Shown: positions 53,086-61,139 of the stretch, one piece after another
Numbering within the stretch: position 1 is the first letter of the stretch
Layout: every line of letters begins with the position of its first letter
Assembly (NCBI GenBank): GCA_963803495.1
Contig: CAWDMP010000002.1
Location: forward strand, 4,588,001 to 4,652,000
DNA length: 64,000 nt
DNA from: Persicitalea sp963803495
GTDB lineage: Bacteria > Bacteroidota > Bacteroidia > Cytophagales > Spirosomataceae
Reading direction: 5' to 3'
Position numbers and translations under genes: made by a program
The notes under the pieces: generated by a model
What the model was told of the DNA's origin: nothing
The model's input: the letters and a program-made list of their open reading frames with translations, nothing else
Database searches by the model: none

Positions 53086-54234
53086 TCAGTACTTGATCAA
53101 CAAATCCAAAAGCTTACGGTCCAGTTTGTGCCCGTACCAGTCTTCGTAAGCCACATCCTCCCGTCCGGAATCCAACATACCAAAACTACCGCTGAACTCC
53201 CACAGAGCGTAGCCGATCCCATTGGTCTTCAATACATCCAGCACATCCTCAAACCAGGCCAAAAATACCGCGTGGGGTGTTTTATTGAAGCAGCCGCATT
53301 CCCCACAATGTACGCCAACCCCCTTTTTGGTCAGCGCGATCCAGGGTTCATATTGCGTTTCCAGCATGGCGCGACTCAGGTACTTGTCCCCCACTTGCCC
53401 GGGCCACTTCGGTTCGGGCAGATTTTCCGTTTCCTTAAATACCCAGGGGGCCTTGTAATGGGATATAATACCCGGATTGTAGCCCCGACAACTTTGGGCA
53501 ATGTTTAGGTCCGTGATTTCGGGAATGACGCTGCTCCCTACGTTATTTCCATCCGCAATCACAAAATGATTAAGGTTGTGCGCCCGAATGGCCCGGGAAG
53601 CTTCCAGCGCCATTTTACGGTATAGTTCGCCCGGAATCGGCCCGCGTCGGGAATGCTGATCGTTCATGTCCTCGCGGATGCAGGGTTCGTTTAACAGGTC
53701 GAAGCTTATTTTTTTGGCGGAAGTTTGGGCAAAACGCCTGGCCCAGAAAGACCAATGGTACACAAAATCGTCCATCGCCTGGGCATCCTGCCACAGGTTG
53801 TACGGCTCTTGAAAACCCGCATTGACACAGAAACCCGGCGCCCGGTGCAGATTCAGGCTCACGTGCAGCCCGTGTTTATGGGCCAGGTGCACCAGCTGCT
53901 CGATACGGTCGGTAGCCTGGGTGTCGATGGCGCGTACCTCGGGAATCGTGATGGGTCTGCTCCGATCGAATTGCACGTAGGAAGGATAGGCCATGGGGAG
54001 CCGGATAAAATCAAAACCCCAATCGGCCATCCATTGGAGGTGTTCTTCGGTCGTGGCGGGACGCGCCCGGGCGGGATCAGGGGAGAAGAAGTCCAGCAGA
54101 TTAAATCCTCGCCAGCGCGGCATTGGATTATTGAGGGGCTGCGCTGTGGCCGAGGACAGGCTGGAAGTGGCGAGAAGGCCGGCCGTAAGCGCGGCCGATT
54201 TAATCAAAAAATCGCGACGGGTCGGGTGTATCAT
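53086..54234 (-). CDS. Secreted glycoside hydrolase family 5-like protein
   Basis: A 382-residue protein with a twin-arginine-like signal (TRRDFLIKSAALTAGLLATS), then a GH5-like TIM barrel: WGFDFIRLPMAYPSY, SLNLHRAPGF, the acid/base Glu in SFDLLNEPC, and the nucleophile Glu in GVHCGECGCFNK. It ends with a barrel strand YALWEFSGSFGML. Substrate is probably a beta-linked glycan such as glucan or mannan, not resolvable here. Confidence 0.86.
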   Translation of the reverse strand: MIHPTRRDFLIKSAALTAGLLATSSLSSATAQPLNNPMPRWRGFNLLDFFSPDPARARPATTEEHLQWMADWGFDFIRLPMAYPSYVQFDRSRPITIPEVRAIDTQATDRIEQLVHLAHKHGLHVSLNLHRAPGFCVNAGFQEPYNLWQDAQAMDDFVYHWSFWARRFAQTSAKKISFDLLNEPCIREDMNDQHSRRGPIPGELYRKMALEASRAIRAHNLNHFVIADGNNVGSSVIPEITDLNIAQSCRGYNPGIISHYKAPWVFKETENLPEPKWPGQVGDKYLSRAMLETQYEPWIALTKKGVGVHCGECGCFNKTPHAVFLAWFEDVLDVLKTNGIGYALWEFSGSFGMLDSGREDVAYEDWYGHKLDRKLLDLLIKY

Positions 54235-54307
54235 CGGTGCGGTTTCTAAAAAATCAGGGTTTTCGGGGGTTGACAGCGGAGTTGAAATAAATCAATATCT
54301 TTGGGTT

Positions 54308-54469
54308 ATGAAAGAAATCGTCTTGCAAATACCCGAAACACTTGAACTCGACGAGCGGGAGACCAAGCGTTTCCTGGCCGCCAAGTTCTACGAATCCGGC
54401 AAGTTTTCGCTCGGGCAAGCCGCTAATATGGCCGGACTGTCAAAATCCATTTTTGCAGAAACTCGATAA
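54308..54469 (+). pseudogene. UPF0175-like protein, truncated
   Basis: ATG 54308 opens KEIVLQIPETLELDERETKR and LGQAANMAGLSKSIFAET, the first ~50 residues of a UPF0175 protein (normally about 85, antitoxin-like, often next to a PIN or DUF3368 toxin). The frame then stops; other frames continue without clear homology until it meets a fragment of a different gene on the opposite strand. No toxin partner is present. Confidence 0.65.
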
Positions 54470-54520
54470 GCCGATTGTCGTTACGCCCATGATTGGGCAG
54501 GAGTTTAAGGAGAGCTTGCG

Positions 54521-54619
54521 GGCTTCCAGGATCAACACGCTTTTACCGGCCTGAGTCAGTTTCAGACCCGCCGCCAAACCGGAATATCCGGCTCCGATGA
54601 TAATGACGTCGTAGCGCAT
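54521..54619 (-). pseudogene. 5' fragment of an FAD-dependent oxidoreductase
   Basis: Minus-strand ATG 54619 gives MRYDVIIIGAGYSGLAAGLK and LTQAGKSVLILEARK, a textbook N-terminal FAD-binding GxGxxG Rossmann unit of an amine-oxidase-like flavoprotein. Similarity ends after EARK, and the frame runs into unrelated sequence that faces the UPF0175 fragment. Only about 33 residues remain of a protein normally over 400 long. Confidence 0.68.
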
Positions 54620-54628
54620 AGCGACTCC

Positions 54629-55217
54629 TTATTTAGCATAAATCAGACCCAATCGAAAATTGGCACCGTGTGGGTTTACTTCAAAGGCGTTGAGGCTCAT
54701 CTGGAAACCTTTGAACCCCACTTCGCTCATAACACCTAAGCGCTCGGTAATGCTTTGGGTGAACCCCAACCCGCCCGAAAGATACAAACCCGCCTCTGTA
54801 ATGCGGTGCGGGACCATGTGGGCAGCGTCCTCCCGCAGGTAGGTGGTAAGCGTCACGCCCTGTCTGAACCGTACAAACGGACGAAAATTACCGTTTTTTC
54901 GCAGATCGATCTGCTCATTCACATAGATGGGCACAAAACGCAGGTTGTACAGGTCCCACTCATTGTCGTTATGAAAACGTGCGAAAGAGAATTCGACCCC
55001 GGCGCTCACCTTGGAACGGGGCGAAAACCGAAAACCAACCCCGACATCAAAGCCGTGGAAAAAAGTCGCTGTGGCTGGTGTACATTTCCTGCCAGCCTAT
55101 TTCGTAGGAAACCCCGGGCTGCCACAGCGGGGCGGTAGCCGTCGGCTCTTGAGCGAGAATGGGAATGCAGAAAAAGAAACAGGCTATCGCTACAAAACAG
55201 CGAATGAATCTGTTCAT
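54629..55217 (-). CDS. Outer-membrane beta-barrel protein (one frameshift as sequenced)
   Basis: ATG 55217 opens a signal peptide (NRFIRCFVAIACFFFCIPIL) and WQPGVSYEIGWQEMYTSHSD; after a TTTTTT run (plus-strand A run 55059-55064) the rest is in another frame, starting HGFDVGVGFRFSPRSKVSAG and ending NFRLGLIYAK. Removing one T gives a single protein of about 195 residues. It is a small outer-membrane barrel; function unknown. Confidence 0.72.
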
Positions 55218-55317
55218 CTATGAGGCTATCTATCTATATGATAAAGTTGTTTATTTAAAAGAATTTGGTAATTAGTCCATTGCGGTTCGATTCGGCTTCT
55301 CTTCTCCTACATGATCG

Positions 55318-55632
55318 TCAGTGGATTTTACTCTGCAGACTGTTCCAGCTTCCGCCGTTGTGGACCTCCTCGAAGCCATTGGAAAGTAAGATGCTTTTTG
55401 CCGAAGCACTGCGCATCCCGCTAGCGCAGCAGGTAATGATGGGCTTATCCTTTTTCAGCTTGCTTAAATTCTGGCTGAGCGTATCGACCGCAAGGTTGAT
55501 CGATCCTTTGATGTGACCGCTTTGGTATTCGGGCTTGCTGCGAACGTCCAGAATAACCGCCCCGTCTTTCACCAACTGAGCGAAATCTACCTTGGGACCG
55601 AAGCCCAGAAGCTGCTTGATTTCGTTTATCAT
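55318..55632 (-). CDS. Rhodanese-like domain protein
   Basis: A 104-residue single rhodanese domain: AVILDVRSKPEYQSGHIKGS and the active-site loop ITCCASGMRSASA with the catalytic Cys. Such proteins carry persulfide sulfur. It starts 12 bp after the DUF2892 gene on the same strand; rhodanese plus DUF2892 is the same pair that is fused in E. coli YgaP, which points to sulfur transfer near the membrane. Confidence 0.88.
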   Translation of the reverse strand: MINEIKQLLGFGPKVDFAQLVKDGAVILDVRSKPEYQSGHIKGSINLAVDTLSQNLSKLKKDKPIITCCASGMRSASAKSILLSNGFEEVHNGGSWNSLQSKIH

Positions 55633-55644
55633 ACTAGGTGTTTT

Positions 55645-55851
55645 TTAGTTTGGTTTTTTTCGCGTGGAAATACCAAACGGCAGGTACATCGGACAGAAGC
55701 TCATGAAGCTTGTCAGAATAAAAATGCCCGCAAGCACAAGCAAGATAACGGCTATGGTGCCGGAAATGAGGTTTGTAAAGTACAAACCGATGATGACGAC
55801 GGCCACCAAGATTCTTATTGCCTTGTCGGCTACTCCCATGTTTGCTTTCAT
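55645..55851 (-). CDS. DUF2892 (YgaP-like) membrane protein
   Basis: A 68-residue protein, MKANMGVADKAIRILVAVVI, with two membrane helices (ILVAVVIIGLYFTNLISG and AVILLVLAGIFILTSFMSF) followed by CPMYLPFGIST, the DUF2892 signature. It forms an operon with the rhodanese gene downstream, giving in two chains what YgaP has in one. Confidence 0.85.
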   Translation of the reverse strand: MKANMGVADKAIRILVAVVIIGLYFTNLISGTIAVILLVLAGIFILTSFMSFCPMYLPFGISTRKKPN

Positions 55852-55998
55852 TGCGTGATTATTTTGTTTTGAGGATTACTACATAACAAAGATGCGATAA
55901 GGCAGGGACATATTCTGTTACTAATGTCACACAAGGGTAATCTTATTGCTCCCGGGGTCACTAGGCCTCCCATCTCCATTTGTTTGAGGAGTCACGAG

Positions 55999-56112
55999 AT
56001 TGTAATACAACAAGAGTTCCCGGCCTTCCTCATCCGTGCGCATTACCCGGATGAGGCCCTTGGTTACAATGGGAATGACCCGATGTTCAAATATCAATAG
56101 TTGTCGATATTG
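55999..56112 (-). pseudogene. Fragment of a Crp/Fnr family regulator
   Basis: Within a longer open frame, about 38 codons read RQLLIFEHRVIPIVTKGLIR and VMRTDEEGRELLLYYN, matching the cyclic-nucleotide-binding-like domain of Crp/Fnr regulators. Both ends of the homology are abrupt; the upstream side runs into a REP-like repeat at 56145. The DNA-binding half is absent. Confidence 0.6.
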
Positions 56113-56144
56113 CGGGCGTAGGCGGTACTCGAGAGTCAGAACGC

Positions 56145-56252
56145 GACTAGGCGTCCCCGTTGCAAACGCGAGGTGATGCAACGGCAGCGGCCGACCGTCT
56201 GTGGCGGTCCGACCCAATTACAAATCGGGCGCGGTTCGGCTAGGGTTAGCGG
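56145..56252 (+). repeat. REP-like repeat copy 1
   Basis: Contains CGTTGCAAACGCGAGGTGAT, a CCCAATTACAAATCGGG-type hairpin and the terminal GTTAGCGGG found in the four other copies, but with an extra ~40-bp insertion carrying GGCCGACCG...CGGTCC. It flanks the Crp/Fnr fragment. Confidence 0.75.
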
Positions 56253-56279
56253 GAAACTGAAAATTAACGAATTTAAATC

Positions 56280-56873
56280 CTATGAATTTCCCGGAAACTG
56301 AATCCCCATTTTTTTCAATAGCCTTACGCTCAGGGTAATAATACTGACATCCAAGGTTACGGGGGTGAGTGGCGTATCCGTTTTGTCACGGGTCACGCTT
56401 GCAATCTTTTCTACCACGTCCATTCCCTTTATTACTTTTCCGTACACGGTGTAGTTTCCATCTAGCCTGGATACCCCTTCCTTATTTTGAACAATATAAA
56501 ACTGACAACGGGCAGAATACTTTCCTGGGTTATTATCCCGGCCCGCTGCAAATGCACCATACGTATGCTTCAGAGCGGGCACAGATTCCGGCTTCAATAA
56601 ATAGGTAGAGTCCGTAAATCCTTCTTTTGTGTCGGGGCATCCGCCCTGTATGACGAAATCCGGAACCACCCGGTTGAAAGTGAGAGAATCCCAATAATTT
56701 GCTTTTGCCAATTCAATAAAACTCGCTTTGTGATTTGGTGTTTCATCATAAAGCCAAATCAGAATTTCACCATAAGGTGTCTTTATTTGCCCTATTTCGG
56801 CTTTTTTTTGCGCATTAGCTGTTATCGAAAACAGCAGAAGAAGAAAAAGAATTTTGTATGCAGATTTAATCAT
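56280..56873 (-). CDS. Secreted cyclophilin-type peptidyl-prolyl isomerase
   Basis: A 197-residue protein with a signal peptide (MIKSAYKILFLLLLFSITAN) and a cyclophilin domain: TPYGEILIWLYDETPNHKAS, FNRVVPDFVIQGG and FYIVQN with the Gln/Phe/Asn active-site context (cyclophilin FxFxIxxN is present in variant form as CQFYIVQN). It ends LDVSIITLSVR. Assists protein folding in the periplasm. ATG 56873 is set at the signal peptide; longer frames read into a REP repeat. Confidence 0.88.
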   Translation of the reverse strand: MIKSAYKILFLLLLFSITANAQKKAEIGQIKTPYGEILIWLYDETPNHKASFIELAKANYWDSLTFNRVVPDFVIQGGCPDTKEGFTDSTYLLKPESVPALKHTYGAFAAGRDNNPGKYSARCQFYIVQNKEGVSRLDGNYTVYGKVIKGMDVVEKIASVTRDKTDTPLTPVTLDVSIITLSVRLLKKMGIQFPGNS

Positions 56874-56900
56874 GGTTATTGGATTCAGATGAATTAGACC

Positions 56901-56968
56901 GCGACTAGGCGCCCCCGTTGTAAACGCGAGGTGATGAAACCCTGATTGCAAATCAGGGTTAGCGGGGG
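56901..56968 (+). repeat. REP-like repeat copy 2
   Basis: GCGACTAGGCGCCCCCGTTG, then TAAACGCGAGGTGATG, a CCTGATTGCAAATCAGG hairpin and terminal GTTAGCGGGG. It lies between the cyclophilin and the CPBP protease genes. Confidence 0.78.
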
Positions 56969-56970
56969 AA

Positions 56971-57714
56971 TCAAATTAGATAAAATATGCAGTAGATCAT
57001 TCCCAAGTTAAATGAAGCATGACAAATTATCGCTCCCAAAATAGAGCCCGAATATTTTCTGCAAATATAAAATAGTAGACTCACAGTGAACATGCTGGCA
57101 ACCCAAAGAATAGTGGGTACCGTTAGGAAACTCCATTTATCGTTAACAAACACCAAACCAAAATGTGAAATATGCGTCAGCGCAAAGGCAGAGCTATCAA
57201 TGATAGAGGCCCGTTTCTCTCCGACCGATGTCTCAAAACTGGAATGTACGATTCCACGGAAAAACAACTCTTCTCCAACCGGACTGAACAACATACCCGT
57301 AAATGCCATGATTGCGAACAAAATGCTTCTATCCTGTTCACTTATTCCCGCCGGGATGTTGTAGGATTTCCCGATATACGTGTACCAGTTGTTGAAGGAA
57401 CTTCCATACAAGGCATCTCCAAGAAAATAAAGCAGAAAGCTGGCGAGTAGGCCCGATACGAAAGCAATTAATAACCAACTGGATTTCTTGGGCGTCGTAA
57501 GCCCAATCTTCTTTCGTCCATGTTTGCTCAAAAAGACAAACGGTATCAGTGCGTAAACTGTCATTATCATCCCGATGACACCGTAACCCCCGGACGCATT
57601 TGCATTCAGCACTAGCAAAAATCTTGGAATGCATCCGATGAATATTAGGAAAAGCCCGAATTTCCAATTAAACCCAAAAAGATTGCTCCAAAACGGTCTC
57701 AATTGAGTATTCAT
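56971..57714 (-). CDS. CPBP family intramembrane metalloprotease
   Basis: A 247-residue polytopic protein with the CPBP (Abi) signature GEELFFRGIVHSSF, two neighbouring glutamates followed by Arg, and later His-containing helices (ALTHISHFGLVF, CHASFNLGMIY) that complete the metal site. It probably cleaves or processes membrane substrates. Start set at ATG 57714. The gene abuts REP copy 2. Confidence 0.85.
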   Translation of the reverse strand: MNTQLRPFWSNLFGFNWKFGLFLIFIGCIPRFLLVLNANASGGYGVIGMIMTVYALIPFVFLSKHGRKKIGLTTPKKSSWLLIAFVSGLLASFLLYFLGDALYGSSFNNWYTYIGKSYNIPAGISEQDRSILFAIMAFTGMLFSPVGEELFFRGIVHSSFETSVGEKRASIIDSSAFALTHISHFGLVFVNDKWSFLTVPTILWVASMFTVSLLFYICRKYSGSILGAIICHASFNLGMIYCIFYLI

Positions 57715-57830
57715 AGGCAAATCTAACTGTAAATGATGATGCTGTTATAACTCTCTGTCTTATCAACTGGTAGGTCCGGTGAAAATGTAGATCACAGACT
57801 AATTGTGAGTTATTTTTCAGTTGTCTTAGA

Positions 57831-57886
57831 TCGCGTTGCAAACGCGGGGAGATGCAACGCCCGATTTCAAATCGGGGTTAGCGGGG
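57831..57886 (+). repeat. REP-like repeat copy 3
   Basis: GCGTTGCAAACGC hairpin, GGGGAGATGCAACG, then a CCCGATTTCAAATCGGGG hairpin and terminal GTTAGCGGGG. Directly followed by copy 4, a tandem pair. Confidence 0.82.
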
Positions 57887-57940
57887 TCGCGTTACAAACG
57901 CGAGGGGATGCAACCCCGATCACAGATCAGGGTTAGCGGG
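57887..57940 (+). repeat. REP-like repeat copy 4
   Basis: TCGCGTTACAAACGCGAGGG, GATGCAACCCCGATC, an ATCACAGATCAGGGTTAGCG end. It abuts the stop of the low-GC gene at 57945. Confidence 0.8.
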
Positions 57941-57944
57941 TAGG

Positions 57945-59024
57945 TTACTGTCGCTCTCTTATGAGCCGTTCAAGGATAATATAAAACAAGTCATTCCGGT
58001 CAGACGTTTGAATAATTGTGTTTTTTCTCACCTGTCTGTCTATTTCAATCCCATCATCATAGGGAATAACGTCAGATATTTTTTCATATCTAATATTATA
58101 GGTTTTCACTAATCCGACAAATATTATTCTTTTATTAGTTAAATAGACAGATCCTCTATCAATCAATTTAGCACTACTACTAAATTTCGGAAGGGTTGAA
58201 TTAATGTATCCCGACTTTTGAACTTTTCTATTAAAATAATTATCAAAAATCGAATAATGCTTTGGTATTGTTTTTGAATCAAAAAGCTGACAATTTTTAC
58301 TTTTATAAAAACAATTCTCTGATTTTTGAATTTCAATATCAGTAGGCAAAATTCGGAGGTCTTCATTTTCGTATTCCCAATAGGATTTCAATTTCTCAAT
58401 TTTCTGATTTTGATCATTTCCATACTGGAAGTTTATGTTTAATTTTTTAATAGTTTCAGCTAATTTCATTTCTACACTAGGTGAAAAGTTTTCTTTTTCA
58501 ATTATCCTATCAATATATAAAAAAGCAAAATTTGTCTTTGCTTCAAAGGTTAAATCCTTTACCAAAAGTTTCGATATATTCAAATATTTCTCAATATTAT
58601 CCAGATAAATTTGATCTTCCTTCGATATTTCGCCATCACAAATAGTTTTATCTAATAATCTACTATATAAACTTGCTCCGATAGCTTGGTGGAATTTAAA
58701 TACGCTATTGTTATCTATTGCTAATATGAATTTAAGATGATTTAATTCTTCTATTAAATCTCTGTCAACCTTCTTAATTTTTGTTATAAAATTCAAGTAT
58801 ACAGCATAAAATTCTTCTAAATTTAATGTAAACTCAGAACTTAGATCTAATCTATATTTGTCTTGAATTTCTAAAATTGAATCCCTAGTAATATTTAGAA
58901 TAGGCATAGATGCCAATAAATTATTTACTTCAATAACCGAATTTTCTTCTATCGACTGATCTAGAATTCTTTGTAAAAAGCTTCTCTTTTTAAGTTGAAT
59001 TATTTGGAATGGCGAATCGTTCAT
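57945..59024 (-). CDS. Low-GC hypothetical protein with PH/GRAM-like C-terminus
   Basis: A 359-residue protein, MNDSPFQIIQLKKRSFLQRI, mostly alpha-helical and very AT-rich in codon use (Ile, Lys, Asn dominate). The last ~70 residues, GSVYLTNKRIIFVGLVKTYN through SDVIPYDDGIEI, match the bacterial PH/GRAM-like type that binds membranes or proteins. The rest has no recognised fold. Base composition is clearly lower in GC than the flanks, suggesting recent transfer. It lies 3 bp after the following gene in the same direction. Confidence 0.7.
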   Translation of the reverse strand: MNDSPFQIIQLKKRSFLQRILDQSIEENSVIEVNNLLASMPILNITRDSILEIQDKYRLDLSSEFTLNLEEFYAVYLNFITKIKKVDRDLIEELNHLKFILAIDNNSVFKFHQAIGASLYSRLLDKTICDGEISKEDQIYLDNIEKYLNISKLLVKDLTFEAKTNFAFLYIDRIIEKENFSPSVEMKLAETIKKLNINFQYGNDQNQKIEKLKSYWEYENEDLRILPTDIEIQKSENCFYKSKNCQLFDSKTIPKHYSIFDNYFNRKVQKSGYINSTLPKFSSSAKLIDRGSVYLTNKRIIFVGLVKTYNIRYEKISDVIPYDDGIEIDRQVRKNTIIQTSDRNDLFYIILERLIRERQ

Positions 59025-59027
59025 TCT

Positions 59028-59969
59028 CTAATTATATTTACGATACTCTTCATAAATTGGTTCGTTCCAGTCACAAACACCTCCGTGATGAGAACAAGCA
59101 CCTCGACCTTTGGCATTGCTTGGCGAAGCGCTTCCATCACAGCATCTAGTCAAATAATAAGACACTCTCTTTTTCAAAGGGTTAAGCTTTTCATACAACC
59201 CTCGTGCTTTAAAACTACCATTTCGAGCTGCTCTATCACAATCATTTACAGCGTCTTGTGTTTTTCCTAACCTGCTCAAACAGATTGCTCTGTTGAATAA
59301 GTGTTCAGGGTTATCGCTATCTCTTGATACTAAATCATCTAAAAGTGGCAATGCTGATTTGTATTTCCCCAAATTAACCAAACCATATGCTTCGGTGGCA
59401 AGGATAGTCAAACGCTCGTTGGAAACTAAATGCTTATCCGATTCAGTTGATATGAACGTAGTTGCATAATCAAGTTTTTTGTTTGCCTCAGCATATTTAT
59501 GCTTTTTTGTAAATGTGCTGCTGGCTTGAAGGTAAACAAGTAGACTATCCTTTCTATCCCTATCGTATTTTTCTCTCTCCTTCTGTTTTTTCTCTTCTAA
59601 TTCTGCTTTTAATTTTAGTTCATATATTTCTTGTTTATCATTTAAAAAATAATTTCTAGTCAATGGAATGGCAATACAAAGTATAGTAGCAATCAGTATC
59701 AGTTTGAAGTTTGCAGTAAAGCGAAAAGATAATACTTTTTCTATCCACTTATGACCAGTCGGTGTCAGTATAAATCCTATAAATCCAAATATCAATGTCA
59801 ACACTGGATGTCGTGCCAAGGCAACACCTCCAATACAAAACAATATTCCTAAAACCCAACATATTGATTCTAACGCTACATTGGATTTATGAGCTTTATA
59901 AATATCTCCTTCGAAATAGTCTGGCAATATTTTATTTTCTGTTGGGATTAAATTCGGAACATATCTCAT
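59028..59969 (-). CDS. Low-GC membrane protein with TPR-like and Cys/His-rich C-terminal domain
   Basis: A 313-residue protein with two hydrophobic pairs (ICWVLGILFCIGGVALARHP, FKLILIATILCIAIPL), a charged coiled-coil stretch (KLKAELEEKKQKEREKYDRD), TPR-like repeats (YGLVNLGKYKSALPLLDDLV) and a C-terminal TRCCDGSASPSNAKGRGACS...HHGGVCDW segment like DUF3761-type Cys/His domains. It is co-directional with, and 3 bp upstream of, the PH-like gene. Function unknown. Confidence 0.68.
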   Translation of the reverse strand: MRYVPNLIPTENKILPDYFEGDIYKAHKSNVALESICWVLGILFCIGGVALARHPVLTLIFGFIGFILTPTGHKWIEKVLSFRFTANFKLILIATILCIAIPLTRNYFLNDKQEIYELKLKAELEEKKQKEREKYDRDRKDSLLVYLQASSTFTKKHKYAEANKKLDYATTFISTESDKHLVSNERLTILATEAYGLVNLGKYKSALPLLDDLVSRDSDNPEHLFNRAICLSRLGKTQDAVNDCDRAARNGSFKARGLYEKLNPLKKRVSYYLTRCCDGSASPSNAKGRGACSHHGGVCDWNEPIYEEYRKYN

Positions 59970-60066
59970 AATCTATTGAAACCTTTTATAGCTATCACTT
60001 TTAAGCTAAGTTGATCCATTTCAAATCTAGATTATTGCAAGTGTTCTTACACTCATCACGATAATT

Positions 60067-60125
60067 CCCCGCTAACCCCGATCTGCGATCGGGCGTTGAA
60101 TCGCCTCGCGTTTGCAACGCGATCC
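60067..60125 (-). repeat. REP-like repeat copy 5
   Basis: Read on the minus strand it gives GCGTTGCAAACGCGAGGCGA, TTCAACGCCCGATCGCAGAT and CGGGGTTAGCGGGG, the family consensus. It is the only copy in this orientation; together with copies 3/4 it brackets the two low-GC genes. Confidence 0.82.
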
Positions 60126-60162
60126 GCGCATTAGTCTTATCACACGCACCACCCAAGCAACA

Positions 60163-60450
60163 TCACAAATGCACATAATCCTCCGGTAGTCCCAGAAAAT
60201 CTTGCAAGTGATACACTTCATCGCAATGCTGAAAGATAATCGTATTTCCATCTGCCAAGCCGTACTGTTGCCGCTGCTCGAGACTCATTTTTTTAATAGA
60301 GGGAAATTTGTTGAGCGGAGCGATGATGATCCGGCCATCTTGCAGGTAAATGGAAATATGCCCCCGCATCGAAAAATCCAGCTTTCTGATTACGGGTTTG
60401 TGGCCTACGTAACTTTCGGGCATCGAGGTCATGGCTTGCAGTTGGTTCAT
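60163..60450 (-). CDS. DUF2442-like protein
   Basis: A 95-residue protein, MNQLQAMTSMPESYVGHKPV, with RGHISIYLQDGRIIIAPLNK, resembling the DUF2442 group, and an ending NTIIFQHCDEVYHLQDFLGL. It begins one base after the antitoxin-like stop and is probably co-expressed with the PIN module. Start set at ATG 60450; the longer frame overlaps the upstream gene. Confidence 0.65.
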   Translation of the reverse strand: MNQLQAMTSMPESYVGHKPVIRKLDFSMRGHISIYLQDGRIIIAPLNKFPSIKKMSLEQRQQYGLADGNTIIFQHCDEVYHLQDFLGLPEDYVHL

Positions 60451-60451
60451 T

Positions 60452-60649
60452 TCAAACCTGCCTTCGAGTTTTCGCGGCAGGGAATAAATCATGATCCAGT
60501 TTGATCTCTGGCAAATCGAGATTGTACTCCTTCCGAATAGCTTCCATATCGGCTTTGAGAATTTCTGGATGATCCCAATACCTTTCACTCAATTGTTCAC
60601 GAATCTCGCGCATCATTTTTACAGCGTCAAATTCCTTAGTCGTTTCCAT
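60452..60649 (-). CDS. Antitoxin-like protein of the PIN module
   Basis: A 65-residue protein, METTKEFDAVKMMREIREQL, then SERYWDHPEILKADMEAIRK. Such METTKEF-type short proteins commonly accompany PIN toxins in Bacteroidota. Its start overlaps the PIN gene by 14 bp, so the toxin is encoded first, the less common order. Confidence 0.68.
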   Translation of the reverse strand: METTKEFDAVKMMREIREQLSERYWDHPEILKADMEAIRKEYNLDLPEIKLDHDLFPAAKTRRQV

Positions 60650-61103
60650 TGTAGTTGATTTTTAAAATTTCTCTTGGTGTTCTGATTTCAATCATTTTGT
60701 AGCCCTTTCTGAGATTGATTGAGTTGTATAGTCGAATGCGATCAATATTTACAATGTGTTTAAAATTCCAGCTAGCCAGCACGTCGGCATTGCTCTCGGT
60801 GGCCAGAGCAATGTGCAGCGCATCGTTATAACTTTTGTTAGTCAACGCTCCCTCACTAATATAAAGCAAGGCAAGCCGAACAGCATCTGCACTGATACCA
60901 ATAGATATCTGTTGTTGCGAAGGAACTTCATATATTTTTTCCTTGACCCGTATTGGTGCCAATTTGAGTTCTTGGGTCAACAAATCGGATACCATAACCT
61001 GCTTAAGCCCGATAACGAACTCTTGAAAAAGCGCATTGCTCCATTCCTGAAACTCCGCATCGAAGCAGCCACCGATGACCGACGTGTCCACATAAACTTT
61101 CAT
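60636..61103 (-). CDS. PIN-domain toxin
   Basis: A 155-residue PIN protein: MKVYVDTSVIGGCFDAEFQE with the first Asp, MVSDLLTQELKLAP with the central Glu, and NDALHIALATESNADVLASW with the third acidic residue. Likely an RNase toxin. I chose ATG 61103 where the PIN fold begins. Overlaps the antitoxin-like gene downstream. Confidence 0.8.
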   Translation of the reverse strand: MKVYVDTSVIGGCFDAEFQEWSNALFQEFVIGLKQVMVSDLLTQELKLAPIRVKEKIYEVPSQQQISIGISADAVRLALLYISEGALTNKSYNDALHIALATESNADVLASWNFKHIVNIDRIRLYNSINLRKGYKMIEIRTPREILKINYNGND

Positions 61104-61139
61104 ACCACCAAAGATAGGCAAAATCTCGATTCCTGATTT

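Noticed and set aside
56145..60125. A CRISPR array formed by the five similar repeats
   Set aside because: Copies are 50-110 bp, in both orientations, with genes between them and no regular spacers or cas genes.
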